Program-made: the position numbers and the translations under genes | Shown: positions 1-7,276 of the stretch, in pieces | Position numbering within the stretch: position 1 is the stretch's first letter | How the letters are laid out: every line of letters starts with the position of its first letter | The notes under the pieces: generated by a model | Seen by the model: the letters and a program-made list of their open reading frames with translations, nothing else | Told to the model about the DNA's origin: nothing | The model's database searches: none | Assembly (NCBI GenBank): GCA_964538345.1 | Contig: CAZIFF010000014.1 | Location: 1 to 21,342 of the forward strand | Length of the DNA stretch: 21,342 nt | Origin: JAGOTN01 sp964538345 | GTDB taxonomy: Bacteria; Patescibacteriota; Minisyncoccia; Phycocordibacterales; JAACPR01 | Reading direction: 5' to 3'

Positions 1-272
1 TACTCCAAGGCAATATTTCTTTTGTTGGTCCACGCCCAGAGCGCCCAGAATTCACTAAAATGCTCAACGACCAAGTACAGTACTATGATCTACGCCACAG
101 TGTTTTGCCAGGACTGACAGGTTGGGCGCAGATCAACTACCGCTACGGAGCATCCGTCGAGGACTCAAAAGAGAAATTAAAATATGATTTTTATTATATT
201 AAAAATAGAAATATTTTCCTAGACTTTTTGATCGTTATCAAAACAATAGCAATGATTCTACAAAAGCATTAA
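1..272 (+). CDS. Bacterial sugar transferase (initiating polyprenyl-phosphate glycosyl-1-phosphate transferase), 3' part
   Basis: Only the last 89 codons are in the window. The reading frame is open from base 3 to the TAA at 270-272, and the first in-frame ATG at 60 is internal, so it is not the start. The visible part carries the conserved C-terminal signatures of the bacterial sugar transferase family (PF02397; WcaJ/WbaP/PglC type): FVGPRPERPEF, then LPGLTGWAQINYRYG, then a YDFYYIKN segment followed by a hydrophobic tail. Members transfer a sugar phosphate from a nucleotide sugar to undecaprenyl phosphate at the inner face of the membrane and so start repeat-unit assembly. Only 4 nt separate it from the flippase gene, which implies co-transcription. 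The sugar specificity cannot be read from this fragment. Confidence 0.93.
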   Translation, partial: LQGNISFVGPRPERPEFTKMLNDQVQYYDLRHSVLPGLTGWAQINYRYGASVEDSKEKLKYDFYYIKNRNIFLDFLIVIKTIAMILQKH

Positions 273-276
273 TTCT

Positions 277-1728
277 ATGTTCCAAAAAATTAAAATATTC
301 CTGTTCACTAATAAAAATATCAATCAAGTTATAGCCAAAAATACTTTCTGGATTGGTTTTGGAGAAATTACAAGTAGGCTTATAAAATTGATAATAATAT
401 TCTATGCCATCAGGATACTTGGTGCTTCCGATTGGGGTTTATTTTCCTATTTTATATCTCTTTGTAGTCTTTTTATGATATTTTCTGATGTCGGACTTTC
501 TTCAATACTCACAAGAGAGCTAGCTAAAAATGACCAGGAACGAGACAAATACATTGCTACTTCTTTTGTTGTAAAGATTTCATTAAATATTATTATCTTT
601 ATACTCATAATCCTTTTAGCTCCCGTCTTTACAAAAAATAATTTATCAACTTCTGTTATTCCAATAATTGGATTATTGATGATTTTTGAAGGTATTCGAG
701 ATTTTGTTTTTGCTATAAATCGTTCCATGGAAAAGATGGATGTCGAAGCATTTGTAAAAATATTTACAAATATTTTGATAGTTGTATTTGCATATTTATT
801 TTTAACACATTCAAGGACCGTATACTCATTGGCGATTGGGTATATGCTCGGTAGCCTATCTGGGTTAATACTTACCCTGATTATTTTTAGAAAATATTTT
901 AACAATCTAGCAAAGAACTTTTCAAAAAAATTAATAAGGCCACTTTTAACTATTGCTTGGCCTTTTGCTTTTTTTGCAATATTGGCACCAATAATGTCAA
1001 ATACTGATGCGGTGATGCTTGGGTGGATAAAGGACACAAAGGAAGTTGGATACTATGCTACAAGCCAGAGGGTTGTAGCCTTCTTATACATTATCCCTGG
1101 GCTTATAACCTCCTCTTTGTTGCCTAGTCTTTCAAAACAATTAAATGATAAAGATAAAATTAAAAATGTAGTACATTCATCTGTTAAGTTAATTTATTTA
1201 TTTTCAATTCCAGTTGTACTTGGTGGGTTGGTAATCGGGGATCAATTGATTGTCACGCTATTTGGGGCTGAGTACGTACCTGCTATTTATATGTTTCAAA
1301 TTTCATTGCTGAGTATTTTGTTTGTATTCCCTGCACTTATTTTTAATAGCATTATATTTATTTTCAACAAACATAGTTCAATAATAAAAATATCTCTTAT
1401 TGCTACAATATTGAATGTCTTAATTAATATTTTATTAATTCCAAAATACGGTGGTGTGGGGTCCGCAATTGCAACATTACTTAGCCAATTTATTATCCTA
1501 ATATTAATAAAAAAAGAATTAAGTAAAATTATTGAATTGAAAATATTTAGTAACTTATACAAAATAATCCTAGCATCTATTATAATGTCTATGTTCCTTT
1601 ATATACTCAAATATTTTGGGATAAATTTATACATATCCATTATTTCATCTATTTTTATATATTTTGTAACTCTTGTAATTATTCGAGAAAAAAGCCTAAT
1701 TCAAATACAAAATATTCTTAAGCAATAA
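277..1728 (+). CDS. Wzx-type polysaccharide flippase (oligosaccharide flippase family)
   Basis: This 483-aa protein is strongly hydrophobic throughout, with roughly 12-14 potential membrane helices, the usual size and profile of Wzx/MATE-like exporters (MOP superfamily). Residues about 46-82 (RILGASDWGLFSYF, then FSDVGLSSILTREL) match the conserved N-terminal region of the polysaccharide biosynthesis/flippase family. Such proteins move undecaprenyl-diphosphate-linked repeat units across the cytoplasmic membrane. The gene starts at ATG 277, four bases after the sugar transferase stop, with no clear Shine-Dalgarno sequence. Sitting directly after an initiating transferase and before the rml genes fits a Wzx role. 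Substrate specificity is unknown. The long ORFs on the opposite strand here are shadows. Confidence 0.92.
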   Translation: MFQKIKIFLFTNKNINQVIAKNTFWIGFGEITSRLIKLIIIFYAIRILGASDWGLFSYFISLCSLFMIFSDVGLSSILTRELAKNDQERDKYIATSFVVKISLNIIIFILIILLAPVFTKNNLSTSVIPIIGLLMIFEGIRDFVFAINRSMEKMDVEAFVKIFTNILIVVFAYLFLTHSRTVYSLAIGYMLGSLSGLILTLIIFRKYFNNLAKNFSKKLIRPLLTIAWPFAFFAILAPIMSNTDAVMLGWIKDTKEVGYYATSQRVVAFLYIIPGLITSSLLPSLSKQLNDKDKIKNVVHSSVKLIYLFSIPVVLGGLVIGDQLIVTLFGAEYVPAIYMFQISLLSILFVFPALIFNSIIFIFNKHSSIIKISLIATILNVLINILLIPKYGGVGSAIATLLSQFIILILIKKELSKIIELKIFSNLYKIILASIIMSMFLYILKYFGINLYISIISSIFIYFVTLVIIREKSLIQIQNILKQ

Positions 1729-1748
1729 GCGAAAGCTCGACAATTATT

Positions 1749-1776
1749 TTGTTTGATTTTAAGAGTATATTATGAT
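1749..1776 (+). promoter_or_regulatory. Candidate promoter for rmlACB
   Basis: In the 82-nt gap before rmlA, TTGTTT (1749-1754) lies 16 bp from TATGAT (1771-1776). An alternative reading is TTGATT (1753-1758), 17 bp, and an extended -10 TGaTACTTT (1773-1781). Either gives a leader of about 25-30 nt. The elements are weak, so the genes could also be read through from upstream. Confidence 0.4.
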
Positions 1777-1786
1777 ACTTTTAAAA
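1757..1786. repeat. Imperfect palindrome overlapping the rmlA promoter
   Basis: TTTTAAGAGTAT (1757-1768) and ATACTTTTAAAA (1775-1786) form an inverted repeat with 11 of 12 pairs, the remaining one a possible G-U, around a 6-nt loop. It overlaps the predicted -10 region. It could be an operator or a weak AT-rich hairpin. No T-run follows, so it is not a convincing terminator. Confidence 0.4.
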
Positions 1787-1810
1787 TATAACTAACACAA
1801 ACTATCTATA

Positions 1811-2692
1811 ATGATTATAAAAACAAAAGGCATAATATTGGCAGGTGGTAGCGGTACAAGACTTTATCCACTGACTATGGCAATGAGTAAACAACTTTTG
1901 CCCGTATTCGACAAGCCAATGATATACTACCCCCTATCGATCTTGATGCTCGCCGGCATCAAAGATATACTTATAATTTCGACCCCTCACGATTTGCTAA
2001 ACTTCGAAAAATTATTGGGTGATGGAGCAAATTTAGGTATAAAGCTATCGTATGCTATACAAGAAAAGCCAGAAGGTCTGGCCCAAGCATTTATAATAGG
2101 AGAAGAATTTATAGGGAAAGACAATGTGGCCATGATACTCGGTGATAATATATTTTATGGTAATGGTCTTATCAAACTCTTGCACGATGCAAAAAATAAA
2201 AAAACAGGTGCCACAATATTTGGATATTATGTAAATGATCCAGAAAGATTCGGTGTAGTTGAATTTGATAAAAAAGGTAAAGCAACTTCAATCATAGAAA
2301 AGCCAAAAAATCCAAAATCAAATTATGCAGTTACAGGACTATATTTCTATGACAACAAAGTTGTAAACTATGCAAAGAAAATCAAACCAAGCTCCCGTGG
2401 TGAGCTTGAAATAACAGACATAAATGCATTGTATTTAAAAAATAAATCCCTAGATGTAAAATTATTGGGCCGTGGATTCGCTTGGCTTGATGCAGGTACC
2501 ATCGATTCCCTACATGAGGCTAGTGAATTCGTAAAAATTATTGAAGATAGACAAAATACCAAAATTGCAGCCCTAGAAGAAATCGCTTTTAGAAATAATT
2601 GGATTGCAAAAAATAAACTAGAGCAAATTGCAAAAAAATATCAAAATTCCAAATACGGACAATATCTAATGAAAGTCGCTAAAGAAAAATAA
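1811..2692 (+). CDS. rmlA: Glucose-1-phosphate thymidylyltransferase RmlA
   Basis: At 293 aa this has the typical length of RmlA. It catalyses dTTP + glucose-1-phosphate to dTDP-glucose and diphosphate, the first step of dTDP-L-rhamnose and related deoxysugar synthesis, in the cytoplasm. The nucleotidyltransferase signature GGSGTRLYP is at residues 12-20, the sugar-phosphate binding stretch KQLLPVFDKPMIYYPLS at 27-43, QEKPEGLAQAF at 84-94 and the metal-binding LGDNIFYG at 110-117. The C-terminal extension typical of RmlA is present. The stop overlaps the rmlC start by one base (TAATG at 2690-2694), so the two are translationally linked. The start at ATG 1811 leaves a few extra residues before the usual KGIILAGG start. 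Confidence 0.97.
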   Translation: MIIKTKGIILAGGSGTRLYPLTMAMSKQLLPVFDKPMIYYPLSILMLAGIKDILIISTPHDLLNFEKLLGDGANLGIKLSYAIQEKPEGLAQAFIIGEEFIGKDNVAMILGDNIFYGNGLIKLLHDAKNKKTGATIFGYYVNDPERFGVVEFDKKGKATSIIEKPKNPKSNYAVTGLYFYDNKVVNYAKKIKPSSRGELEITDINALYLKNKSLDVKLLGRGFAWLDAGTIDSLHEASEFVKIIEDRQNTKIAALEEIAFRNNWIAKNKLEQIAKKYQNSKYGQYLMKVAKEK

Positions 2693-3240
2693 TGAAAATC
2701 ACACCAACAGAAATTAAGGATGTATATATTATTGAACCCGATGTTTTTGAAGATCATCGTGGCTGGTTTGCAGAAACTTATAACAAAGAAAAATTTAAGG
2801 AGTACGGAATTGATATAAATTTTATACAAGACAATCATTCATTTAGTCTTAAAAAAGGTACACTGAGGGGCCTACACTTACAAAAAAGCCCTTTTTCTCA
2901 AACAAAATTGGTTAGATGCACAAGAGGAGCGGTCCTAGATGTGGCTGTAGATTTAAGAAAAAATTCTCCTACGTTTAAAAAGTGGGTAGCTGTAGAACTA
3001 ACTGCACAAAATAAGAGACAGCTATTTATACCTCAGGGTTTTGCGCATGGATTTATATTGCTTGAAGACGATACTGAATTTAATTACAAAGTCGACAATA
3101 AATATAGCAAAGACCACGAGATAGGTATCAGATATGACGATCCAGAACTTGGAATAGATTGGGTTATAAGCAATCCCATCTTGTCGGAGAAAGACTTAGG
3201 TGCCCCCTATTTGAATGATATTGATATTAATTTTGAATAA
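2692..3240 (+). CDS. rmlC: dTDP-4-dehydrorhamnose 3,5-epimerase RmlC
   Basis: This 182-aa cupin-fold enzyme converts dTDP-4-keto-6-deoxy-D-glucose to dTDP-4-keto-L-rhamnose by double epimerisation. The family signatures are all visible: DHRGWFAETY (21-30), TLRGLHLQ (57-64) with the expected catalytic base H62, PQGFAHGF (114-121) and the Y132 region (FNYKVDNKYS), where the catalytic tyrosine is expected. Length is normal for RmlC. It overlaps rmlA by one base, and rmlB follows after three bases, so rmlA, rmlC and rmlB form one operon in the order A-C-B. Confidence 0.97.
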   Translation: MKITPTEIKDVYIIEPDVFEDHRGWFAETYNKEKFKEYGIDINFIQDNHSFSLKKGTLRGLHLQKSPFSQTKLVRCTRGAVLDVAVDLRKNSPTFKKWVAVELTAQNKRQLFIPQGFAHGFILLEDDTEFNYKVDNKYSKDHEIGIRYDDPELGIDWVISNPILSEKDLGAPYLNDIDINFE

Positions 3241-3243
3241 TAT

Positions 3244-4194
3244 ATGAAAATACTCGTTACAGGTGGAGCAGGATTTATAGGGTCAAACTTTATCATCTAT
3301 ATGATGGAGAAATATCCAGATTACAAAATTGTGAATTTGGATGCTTTGACCTATGCAGGTAATTTAGAAAATTTAAAAACTGTTGCGAATAACCCAAACT
3401 ACACATTTATCCATGGCAACATTTGCGACAGAGATATCGTAAAGAAAGCAATGCAAGATTGTGATACTGTAGTCCACTTCGCAGCAGAATCACATGTCGA
3501 TAGGTCTATAACAGGGCCAGCAATCTTTGTCGAAACAAATATTGTTGGAACTGAAATATTACTCGAGGTTGCTCGTGAACTTAATATTACAAAATTCCAC
3601 CATATTTCAACAGACGAAGTCTTTGGGACTTTGCCTCTTGATAACAAAGATGAGAAGTTTAATGAGAGTACTCCCTACGCTCCTCGATCACCGTATGCGG
3701 CATCAAAAGCTTCCTCAGATCATTTGGTGCGGGCATATATAGAGACATACAACTTCCCTGCCACAATTTCCAACTGTACCAACAACTATGGGCCGTATCA
3801 ATTCCCAGAGAAAATTATTCCCCTTTTTATTAAAAATGCCTTAACGGGTATTCCTTTACCAATATACGGGGCTGGGCTTGCAGTGCGTGACTATCTATAT
3901 GTTACAGACCATTGTATAGCAATCGACTTGATTCTTCACAAAGGCAAAATTGGAGAGACATATTGTATTGGTGGTGATTCCGAGAAAAATGGTAACCAAA
4001 TTGCCGACACTATTTTAAATTTATTAGACAAACCAAATACATTAAAAACATATGTTGAGGACAGAAAAGGCCACGATATGCGATACGCGATGGATCACTC
4101 CAAAACAACTCAAGAACTAGGCTGGAATCCAACCGTAACATTCGAACAAGGGATACAAAAAACAATAGAATGGTATAAAGTAAATAGGCCTTAA
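3244..4194 (+). CDS. rmlB: dTDP-glucose 4,6-dehydratase RmlB
   Basis: This 316-aa short-chain dehydrogenase/reductase (extended type) converts dTDP-glucose to dTDP-4-keto-6-deoxyglucose. Residues 7-14 hold the NAD-binding GGAGFIGS. STDEVFG (122-128) supplies the T-D-E residues specific to the RmlB dehydratases, and SPYAASKAS gives the catalytic Y151xxxK155. TNNYGPYQFPEK (179-190) and the VRDYLYVTDHC segment are also classic RmlB features. Length is slightly short compared with E. coli RmlB (about 360 aa) but the fold appears complete. Its product is the branch point between rhamnose (RmlC, then RmlD) and amino sugars made by DegT-type aminotransferases; one of these is encoded at 4854. The transcript probably ends at the hairpin at 4226-4257. 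Confidence 0.97.
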   Translation: MKILVTGGAGFIGSNFIIYMMEKYPDYKIVNLDALTYAGNLENLKTVANNPNYTFIHGNICDRDIVKKAMQDCDTVVHFAAESHVDRSITGPAIFVETNIVGTEILLEVARELNITKFHHISTDEVFGTLPLDNKDEKFNESTPYAPRSPYAASKASSDHLVRAYIETYNFPATISNCTNNYGPYQFPEKIIPLFIKNALTGIPLPIYGAGLAVRDYLYVTDHCIAIDLILHKGKIGETYCIGGDSEKNGNQIADTILNLLDKPNTLKTYVEDRKGHDMRYAMDHSKTTQELGWNPTVTFEQGIQKTIEWYKVNRP

Positions 4195-4225
4195 TATAAG
4201 AATATTATTAAAAAAATAACAAGAA

Positions 4226-4257
4226 ACTCGCTACAAAAGCGAGCTCTTGTAGCGAGT
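4226..4257. terminator. Inverted repeat between convergent genes, probable bidirectional terminator
   Basis: ACTCGCTACAA (4226-4236) and TTGTAGCGAGT (4247-4257) are perfectly complementary over 11 bp around a 10-nt loop. It lies between the ends of rmlB (plus) and the 154-aa gene (minus). On the minus strand the hairpin is followed by a T-rich stretch (TTTCTTGTTATTTTTTT); on the plus strand the tail is less T-rich. It is therefore best as a terminator for the minus gene and may also stop rmlB transcription. Confidence 0.7.
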
Positions 4258-4261
4258 AAAA

Positions 4262-4726
4262 TTAACCTTTTGGTATTGTTATCCACGTAATGTCTTTGAT
4301 CTCTCTAAAATCAAAATCAACTTGGTATCCATCTTTAAAAGAAAAACCCACACCCCTTGAAATAGTAACAGAGGCAATCTTATCCTCTGTAGACTTGCCG
4401 GTAAATTTTGCAAATTCCTCCGGTCGAGTTACTCTAAGTGAAAAAATGTTTGTTTGTGGATTAAAGGAAAAAAACATGGCTTTATTATCAGAAATTGTTA
4501 TTTCTTTTTTCCCAAAAATAACTTCTTCAAAAAAACCGACAATATTTTTTAAAAACCTTACCTTGTTTTTAAAAGGCAAAAAACAAAAAGTTACTGAAGT
4601 AATTGATCTAAAGCAATGTTTTTGATTTAGAATCTCACTTAATTTTAGAGATTCACCGTCTTTCTTTCCCTCAAAAATCGAATTAGTGAAAACGGAGTCC
4701 ATGTTTGTGCTGTATTTCATATTCAT
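4262..4726 (-). CDS. Hypothetical protein, 154 aa
   Basis: I do not recognise this protein. It is hydrophilic, has no signal peptide or membrane segment, and alternates charged and hydrophobic residues in a way that suggests a small, mainly beta, cytoplasmic protein. Three points favour a real gene over the 111-aa ORF on the opposite strand. A near-consensus promoter (TTGACA, 17 bp, TGCTATTTT) sits immediately upstream on the minus strand, a hairpin with a T-rich tail follows its stop, and the translated composition is ordinary. The start is ATG 4726; a second ATG lies two codons in. No Shine-Dalgarno is seen, only an A-rich stretch. It is transcribed against its neighbours and splits the plus-strand glycan genes, so it may be unrelated to glycan synthesis. 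Confidence 0.68.
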   Translation of the reverse strand: MNMKYSTNMDSVFTNSIFEGKKDGESLKLSEILNQKHCFRSITSVTFCFLPFKNKVRFLKNIVGFFEEVIFGKKEITISDNKAMFFSFNPQTNIFSLRVTRPEEFAKFTGKSTEDKIASVTISRGVGFSFKDGYQVDFDFREIKDITWITIPKG

Positions 4727-4740
4727 TTTTTTTTCTTTTT

Positions 4741-4769
4741 AAAATAGCATATTTATTGTATTTTGTCAA
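4741..4769 (-). promoter_or_regulatory. Near-consensus sigma-70-type promoter for the 154-aa gene
   Basis: Read on the minus strand, a perfect TTGACA (4769-4764) is followed by a 17-bp spacer and TATTTT (4746-4741), with a TG one base upstream of the -10 (extended -10). The start codon lies 15 nt beyond the -10 box, so the expected transcript would have a leader of only about 7-8 nt. Confidence 0.75.
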
Positions 4770-4813
4770 ATGTCTAAATTGCCTCTACCCTGCTTCTATC
4801 TCTCTATAAATTA

Positions 4814-4822
4814 TGGTAAAAT
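4814..4822 (+). promoter_or_regulatory. Candidate extended -10 promoter for the DegT operon
   Basis: TGgTAAAAT at 4814-4822 resembles an extended -10 element. Only a poor -35 (TTCTAT) is found 17 bp upstream. Transcription would begin near 4829, about 25 nt before the ATG at 4854. It lies in the 127-nt gap shared with the divergent promoter of the 154-aa gene. Confidence 0.45.
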
Positions 4823-4853
4823 AGCACTATTATTAGTTATCTAAATAAGCTAT

Positions 4854-5930
4854 ATGATACCAGTATTAAGACCAACAATTGATGAACAAACAAAGAAAGA
4901 ACTTATCGAGGTTCTTGATAGTGGGTGGTGGGGATTCGGACCGAAAACCCAGGAGTTTGAAAAGAAATTTGCAGAATATGTAGGTGCTAAATACTGCGTA
5001 GGTATGAATTCCGGTACATCTGCACTTGATCTATGCTTGAAAGTTTACAATATTAATGGAGGAGAATTGATCACCACACCTATGACGTTCGTATCAGATG
5101 CAATTGTCGGTGAATGGAATAACATGGATGTGACTTTTGCAGACATTGACCCAGATACTCTATGCCTTGACCCAAAAACAGTGGTCATCACACCAGAAAC
5201 AAAAGCTATAATTACAGTAGATTCACATGGAAGACTTGCGGATATTAAAGGACTAAGGGAAAAATTTAAGGGACTTATTATCGAGGATGCAGCTCACGCA
5301 ATGCATACACCAGGTGCTGGGCTTGAATCAGATATAACAATATGGTCCTTCCAAGCAGTAAAGAGTTTGCCAATGTGGGATGGTGGTGCTATAACTACCA
5401 ACGATGAAGAAGTTTATAAAAAATTGCGCACGCTGACATGGCTCGGTGTTGAGAAATCTACATACGACAGGGCCATCGGCAAGAAATATACTTGGGACTA
5501 TGATATCACTCAATCTCAAGGTATTAAAGCGTATATGACAGATGTTCAAGCAGTGGTTGGTCTCGGCCAGCTACGCCGACTTGAGGAGACCAATGCTCGC
5601 AGAAGAGAGATCGAGTCAATGTACAATGAAGGATTCAAAGATGTGCCACAGATCCAAATTCCACTGCACTCTCACACAGTACAGTACTACACAATGAAAT
5701 GTGAAAACAGAAATGAATTGGGTGAATTTCTTGCCCAAAACGATATTGCTACAAGCGTACACTTCAAGCCACTCTCTGAAATGACTTACTGGAAAAAAGC
5801 AGTTAAAAGACCATTGCCCGTCACAGATGCCGAGTGGATTAAACTACTCTCACTCCCAGTCCACAATGCGCTTACCAATGAAGAAGTTAACTTCATAATT
5901 TCAAAAGTAAAGGAATTTTATGCAAAATAA
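4854..5930 (+). CDS. DegT/DnrJ/EryC1/StrS-family PLP-dependent sugar aminotransferase
   Basis: This 358-aa fold-type I aminotransferase belongs to the family that converts nucleotide-linked keto sugars to amino sugars using pyridoxal phosphate and usually glutamate. Visible signatures are the substrate/phosphate loop MNSGTSAL (51-58), TTPMTFVSDAI (74-84), the cofactor-stacking region IEDAAHAM (143-150) and SFQAVKSLPMWDGGAI (165-180), where K170 is the expected Schiff-base lysine. The length is slightly below the usual 370-390. The likely donor substrate is dTDP-4-keto-6-deoxyglucose from RmlB or a UDP equivalent, which would give a 4-amino or 3-amino-dideoxy sugar; regiochemistry cannot be read from sequence. 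It is first in the second plus-strand operon and overlaps the RmlD-like gene by 11 bp. Confidence 0.92.
   Translation: MIPVLRPTIDEQTKKELIEVLDSGWWGFGPKTQEFEKKFAEYVGAKYCVGMNSGTSALDLCLKVYNINGGELITTPMTFVSDAIVGEWNNMDVTFADIDPDTLCLDPKTVVITPETKAIITVDSHGRLADIKGLREKFKGLIIEDAAHAMHTPGAGLESDITIWSFQAVKSLPMWDGGAITTNDEEVYKKLRTLTWLGVEKSTYDRAIGKKYTWDYDITQSQGIKAYMTDVQAVVGLGQLRRLEETNARRREIESMYNEGFKDVPQIQIPLHSHTVQYYTMKCENRNELGEFLAQNDIATSVHFKPLSEMTYWKKAVKRPLPVTDAEWIKLLSLPVHNALTNEEVNFIISKVKEFYAK
5909..5914 (+). promoter_or_regulatory. Shine-Dalgarno site for the RmlD-like gene
   Basis: AAAGGA lies five bases before ATG 5920, inside the 3' end of the aminotransferase gene. It supports the overlapping start and is one of the few clear Shine-Dalgarno sites in the window. 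Confidence 0.65.
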
Positions 5931-6546
5931 GATTTTAATTACAGGCGGGACAGGTAGACTTGCCGCAGAACTTAAAAAGCATTTAGTTGGAGACTACGTT
6001 GGTAAAGAACAAATGGATTTTACCCTACCGATAGTTAAAGGAGATTACGATATCATCCTACATATGGGAGGATACACTGATACCCTAAAAGCTGAGACTG
6101 AGACAGATAAATGTTTTCAGGAAAATATTTATGGGACTTTTAATTTAGTCCAAACATACAAAGACACCCCTTTTATCTACATATCGACTGAATATTGTGA
6201 AAATCCTCTAGGAGTATATGCTTTAACAAAAAAAATCGGGGAAGAGATTGTGAAAACACACCCTCGACATCTTATTCTTCGTACCTCTTTTAAACCTAAC
6301 CCCTTCCCGTTCCCTTACGCTTATGATGACCAATACACACAAGGAGATTATGTAGATGTAGTTGCAAAATTACTTGCTGAAATTGTTAAGACTTGGGATA
6401 AAAAATCAGATTTCAAATACTTAGGCACAGGGAGAAAAACTCTTTTTGAATTAGCAAAAAGAACTCGTCCAGATGTACTACCAAACAAAGTAGATGATTA
6501 CAATAAACAAATAGGTATTAATTTGATACCAAAAGATTATGAGTAA
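5920..6546 (+). CDS. Short RmlD-like sugar-nucleotide reductase (SDR)
   Basis: This 208-aa protein has an N-terminal NAD(P)-binding GGTGRLAAEL (9-18), an RmlD-like HMGGYTDTLKAE region (48-59), STEY (89-92) and Y100xxxK104 (YALTK) followed by LRTSFKPNP, all in the order seen in dTDP-4-dehydrorhamnose reductases (RmlD_sub_bind family). The GDYVDVVAKLLAEIV stretch also fits. Canonical RmlD is about 280-300 aa, so the substrate-binding portion is reduced. It is not obviously frameshifted: the ATG of the next gene overlaps its stop by 8 bp and a Shine-Dalgarno precedes it. No other RmlD is visible, so it may complete dTDP-L-rhamnose synthesis, or it may reduce the keto sugar handled by the adjacent aminotransferase. 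Confidence 0.82.
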   Translation: MQNKILITGGTGRLAAELKKHLVGDYVGKEQMDFTLPIVKGDYDIILHMGGYTDTLKAETETDKCFQENIYGTFNLVQTYKDTPFIYISTEYCENPLGVYALTKKIGEEIVKTHPRHLILRTSFKPNPFPFPYAYDDQYTQGDYVDVVAKLLAEIVKTWDKKSDFKYLGTGRKTLFELAKRTRPDVLPNKVDDYNKQIGINLIPKDYE

Positions 6547-7249
6547 GTTACGATTACCAAATGTAACTCTTTGCACTTTCGGGTCAGAAAAATACAAAGA
6601 GCAACATCAAAATGCTCTTGATTACAGCTCACAAAATATTGAATTTGGTGCTGTAAAAAATATAATTGCTCCTACTAATTCAATAGACGAATGGAACCGG
6701 GCTATAGTATTCGATTTAGGAGACTATATTGAAACAGATTTTGCTTTACTCATTCATCCGGATGGGTTTGTTGTTAATCCTGAAAGTTGGAGTGACGAAT
6801 TTTTAAAATATGATTATATTGGCGCACCATTTCCACTTCCAAAAGATGATATTACCTTTCGAGATATTAATGGAAAAATTCAAAGAGTTGGCAACAGTGT
6901 GTCACTAAGATCAAAGAAACTTTTAGATTTACCTAAGAAAATCAATATGGAATGGAAACCATTTCATGGATTTTATAACGAAGACGGATATATTTGTGTA
7001 AATATGAGGCATGTTTTTGAAGAAAATGGATGTGTTTTTGCTCCTCTTGAGCTTGCTGTCCATTTTTCTCAGGAAGTACCAATCCCTGAAGCAAAAGGAA
7101 TCCTTCCTTTTGCTTTTCATAAACATGAAGGGAAAAATCATATATATCCTAATTTTGAATTTAAAAATGATAATTTATTAAAATTTAATAGGTTAAAACA
7201 AAGAATCATAAACATCCTTAAGTCTTTTAAAAGAAAAATTAATTTTTAA
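6539..7249 (+). CDS. DUF5672 family protein, probable glycosyltransferase
   Basis: This 236-aa cytoplasmic protein has the conserved features I associate with DUF5672: DFALLIHPDGFVVNPESW (67-84), where the Asp residues may act like a DXD metal motif, YDYIGAPFP (91-99), RVGNSVSLRSKKLL (116-129), NEDGYIC (147-153), a FSQE segment (176-179) and PFAFH (190-194). Proteins of this family are common in surface-glycan clusters and are considered likely glycosyltransferases, but I know of no firm biochemical assignment. It overlaps the RmlD-like gene by 8 bp, so it is part of the same operon. The C-terminus is Lys-rich, which could favour membrane contact. Confidence 0.85.
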   Translation: MSKLRLPNVTLCTFGSEKYKEQHQNALDYSSQNIEFGAVKNIIAPTNSIDEWNRAIVFDLGDYIETDFALLIHPDGFVVNPESWSDEFLKYDYIGAPFPLPKDDITFRDINGKIQRVGNSVSLRSKKLLDLPKKINMEWKPFHGFYNEDGYICVNMRHVFEENGCVFAPLELAVHFSQEVPIPEAKGILPFAFHKHEGKNHIYPNFEFKNDNLLKFNRLKQRIINILKSFKRKINF

Positions 7250-7276
7250 AATAAAATTCTACTTAAGTTATTTACT

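Noticed and set aside
447..1037. 196-aa minus-strand ORF across the flippase gene
   Set aside because: The flippase frame has clear family motifs and the antisense translation resembles nothing; it is a shadow of AT-rich coding.
4290..4625. 111-aa plus-strand ORF inside the 154-aa minus gene
   Set aside because: It has no promoter or ribosome site. The minus frame is longer and is bracketed by a near-consensus promoter and a hairpin.
5920..6546. RmlD-like gene as a frameshifted or broken full-length rmlD
   Set aside because: The next gene's ATG overlaps its stop by 8 bp and no RmlD C-terminal sequence is seen in another frame downstream; the short form looks genuine.
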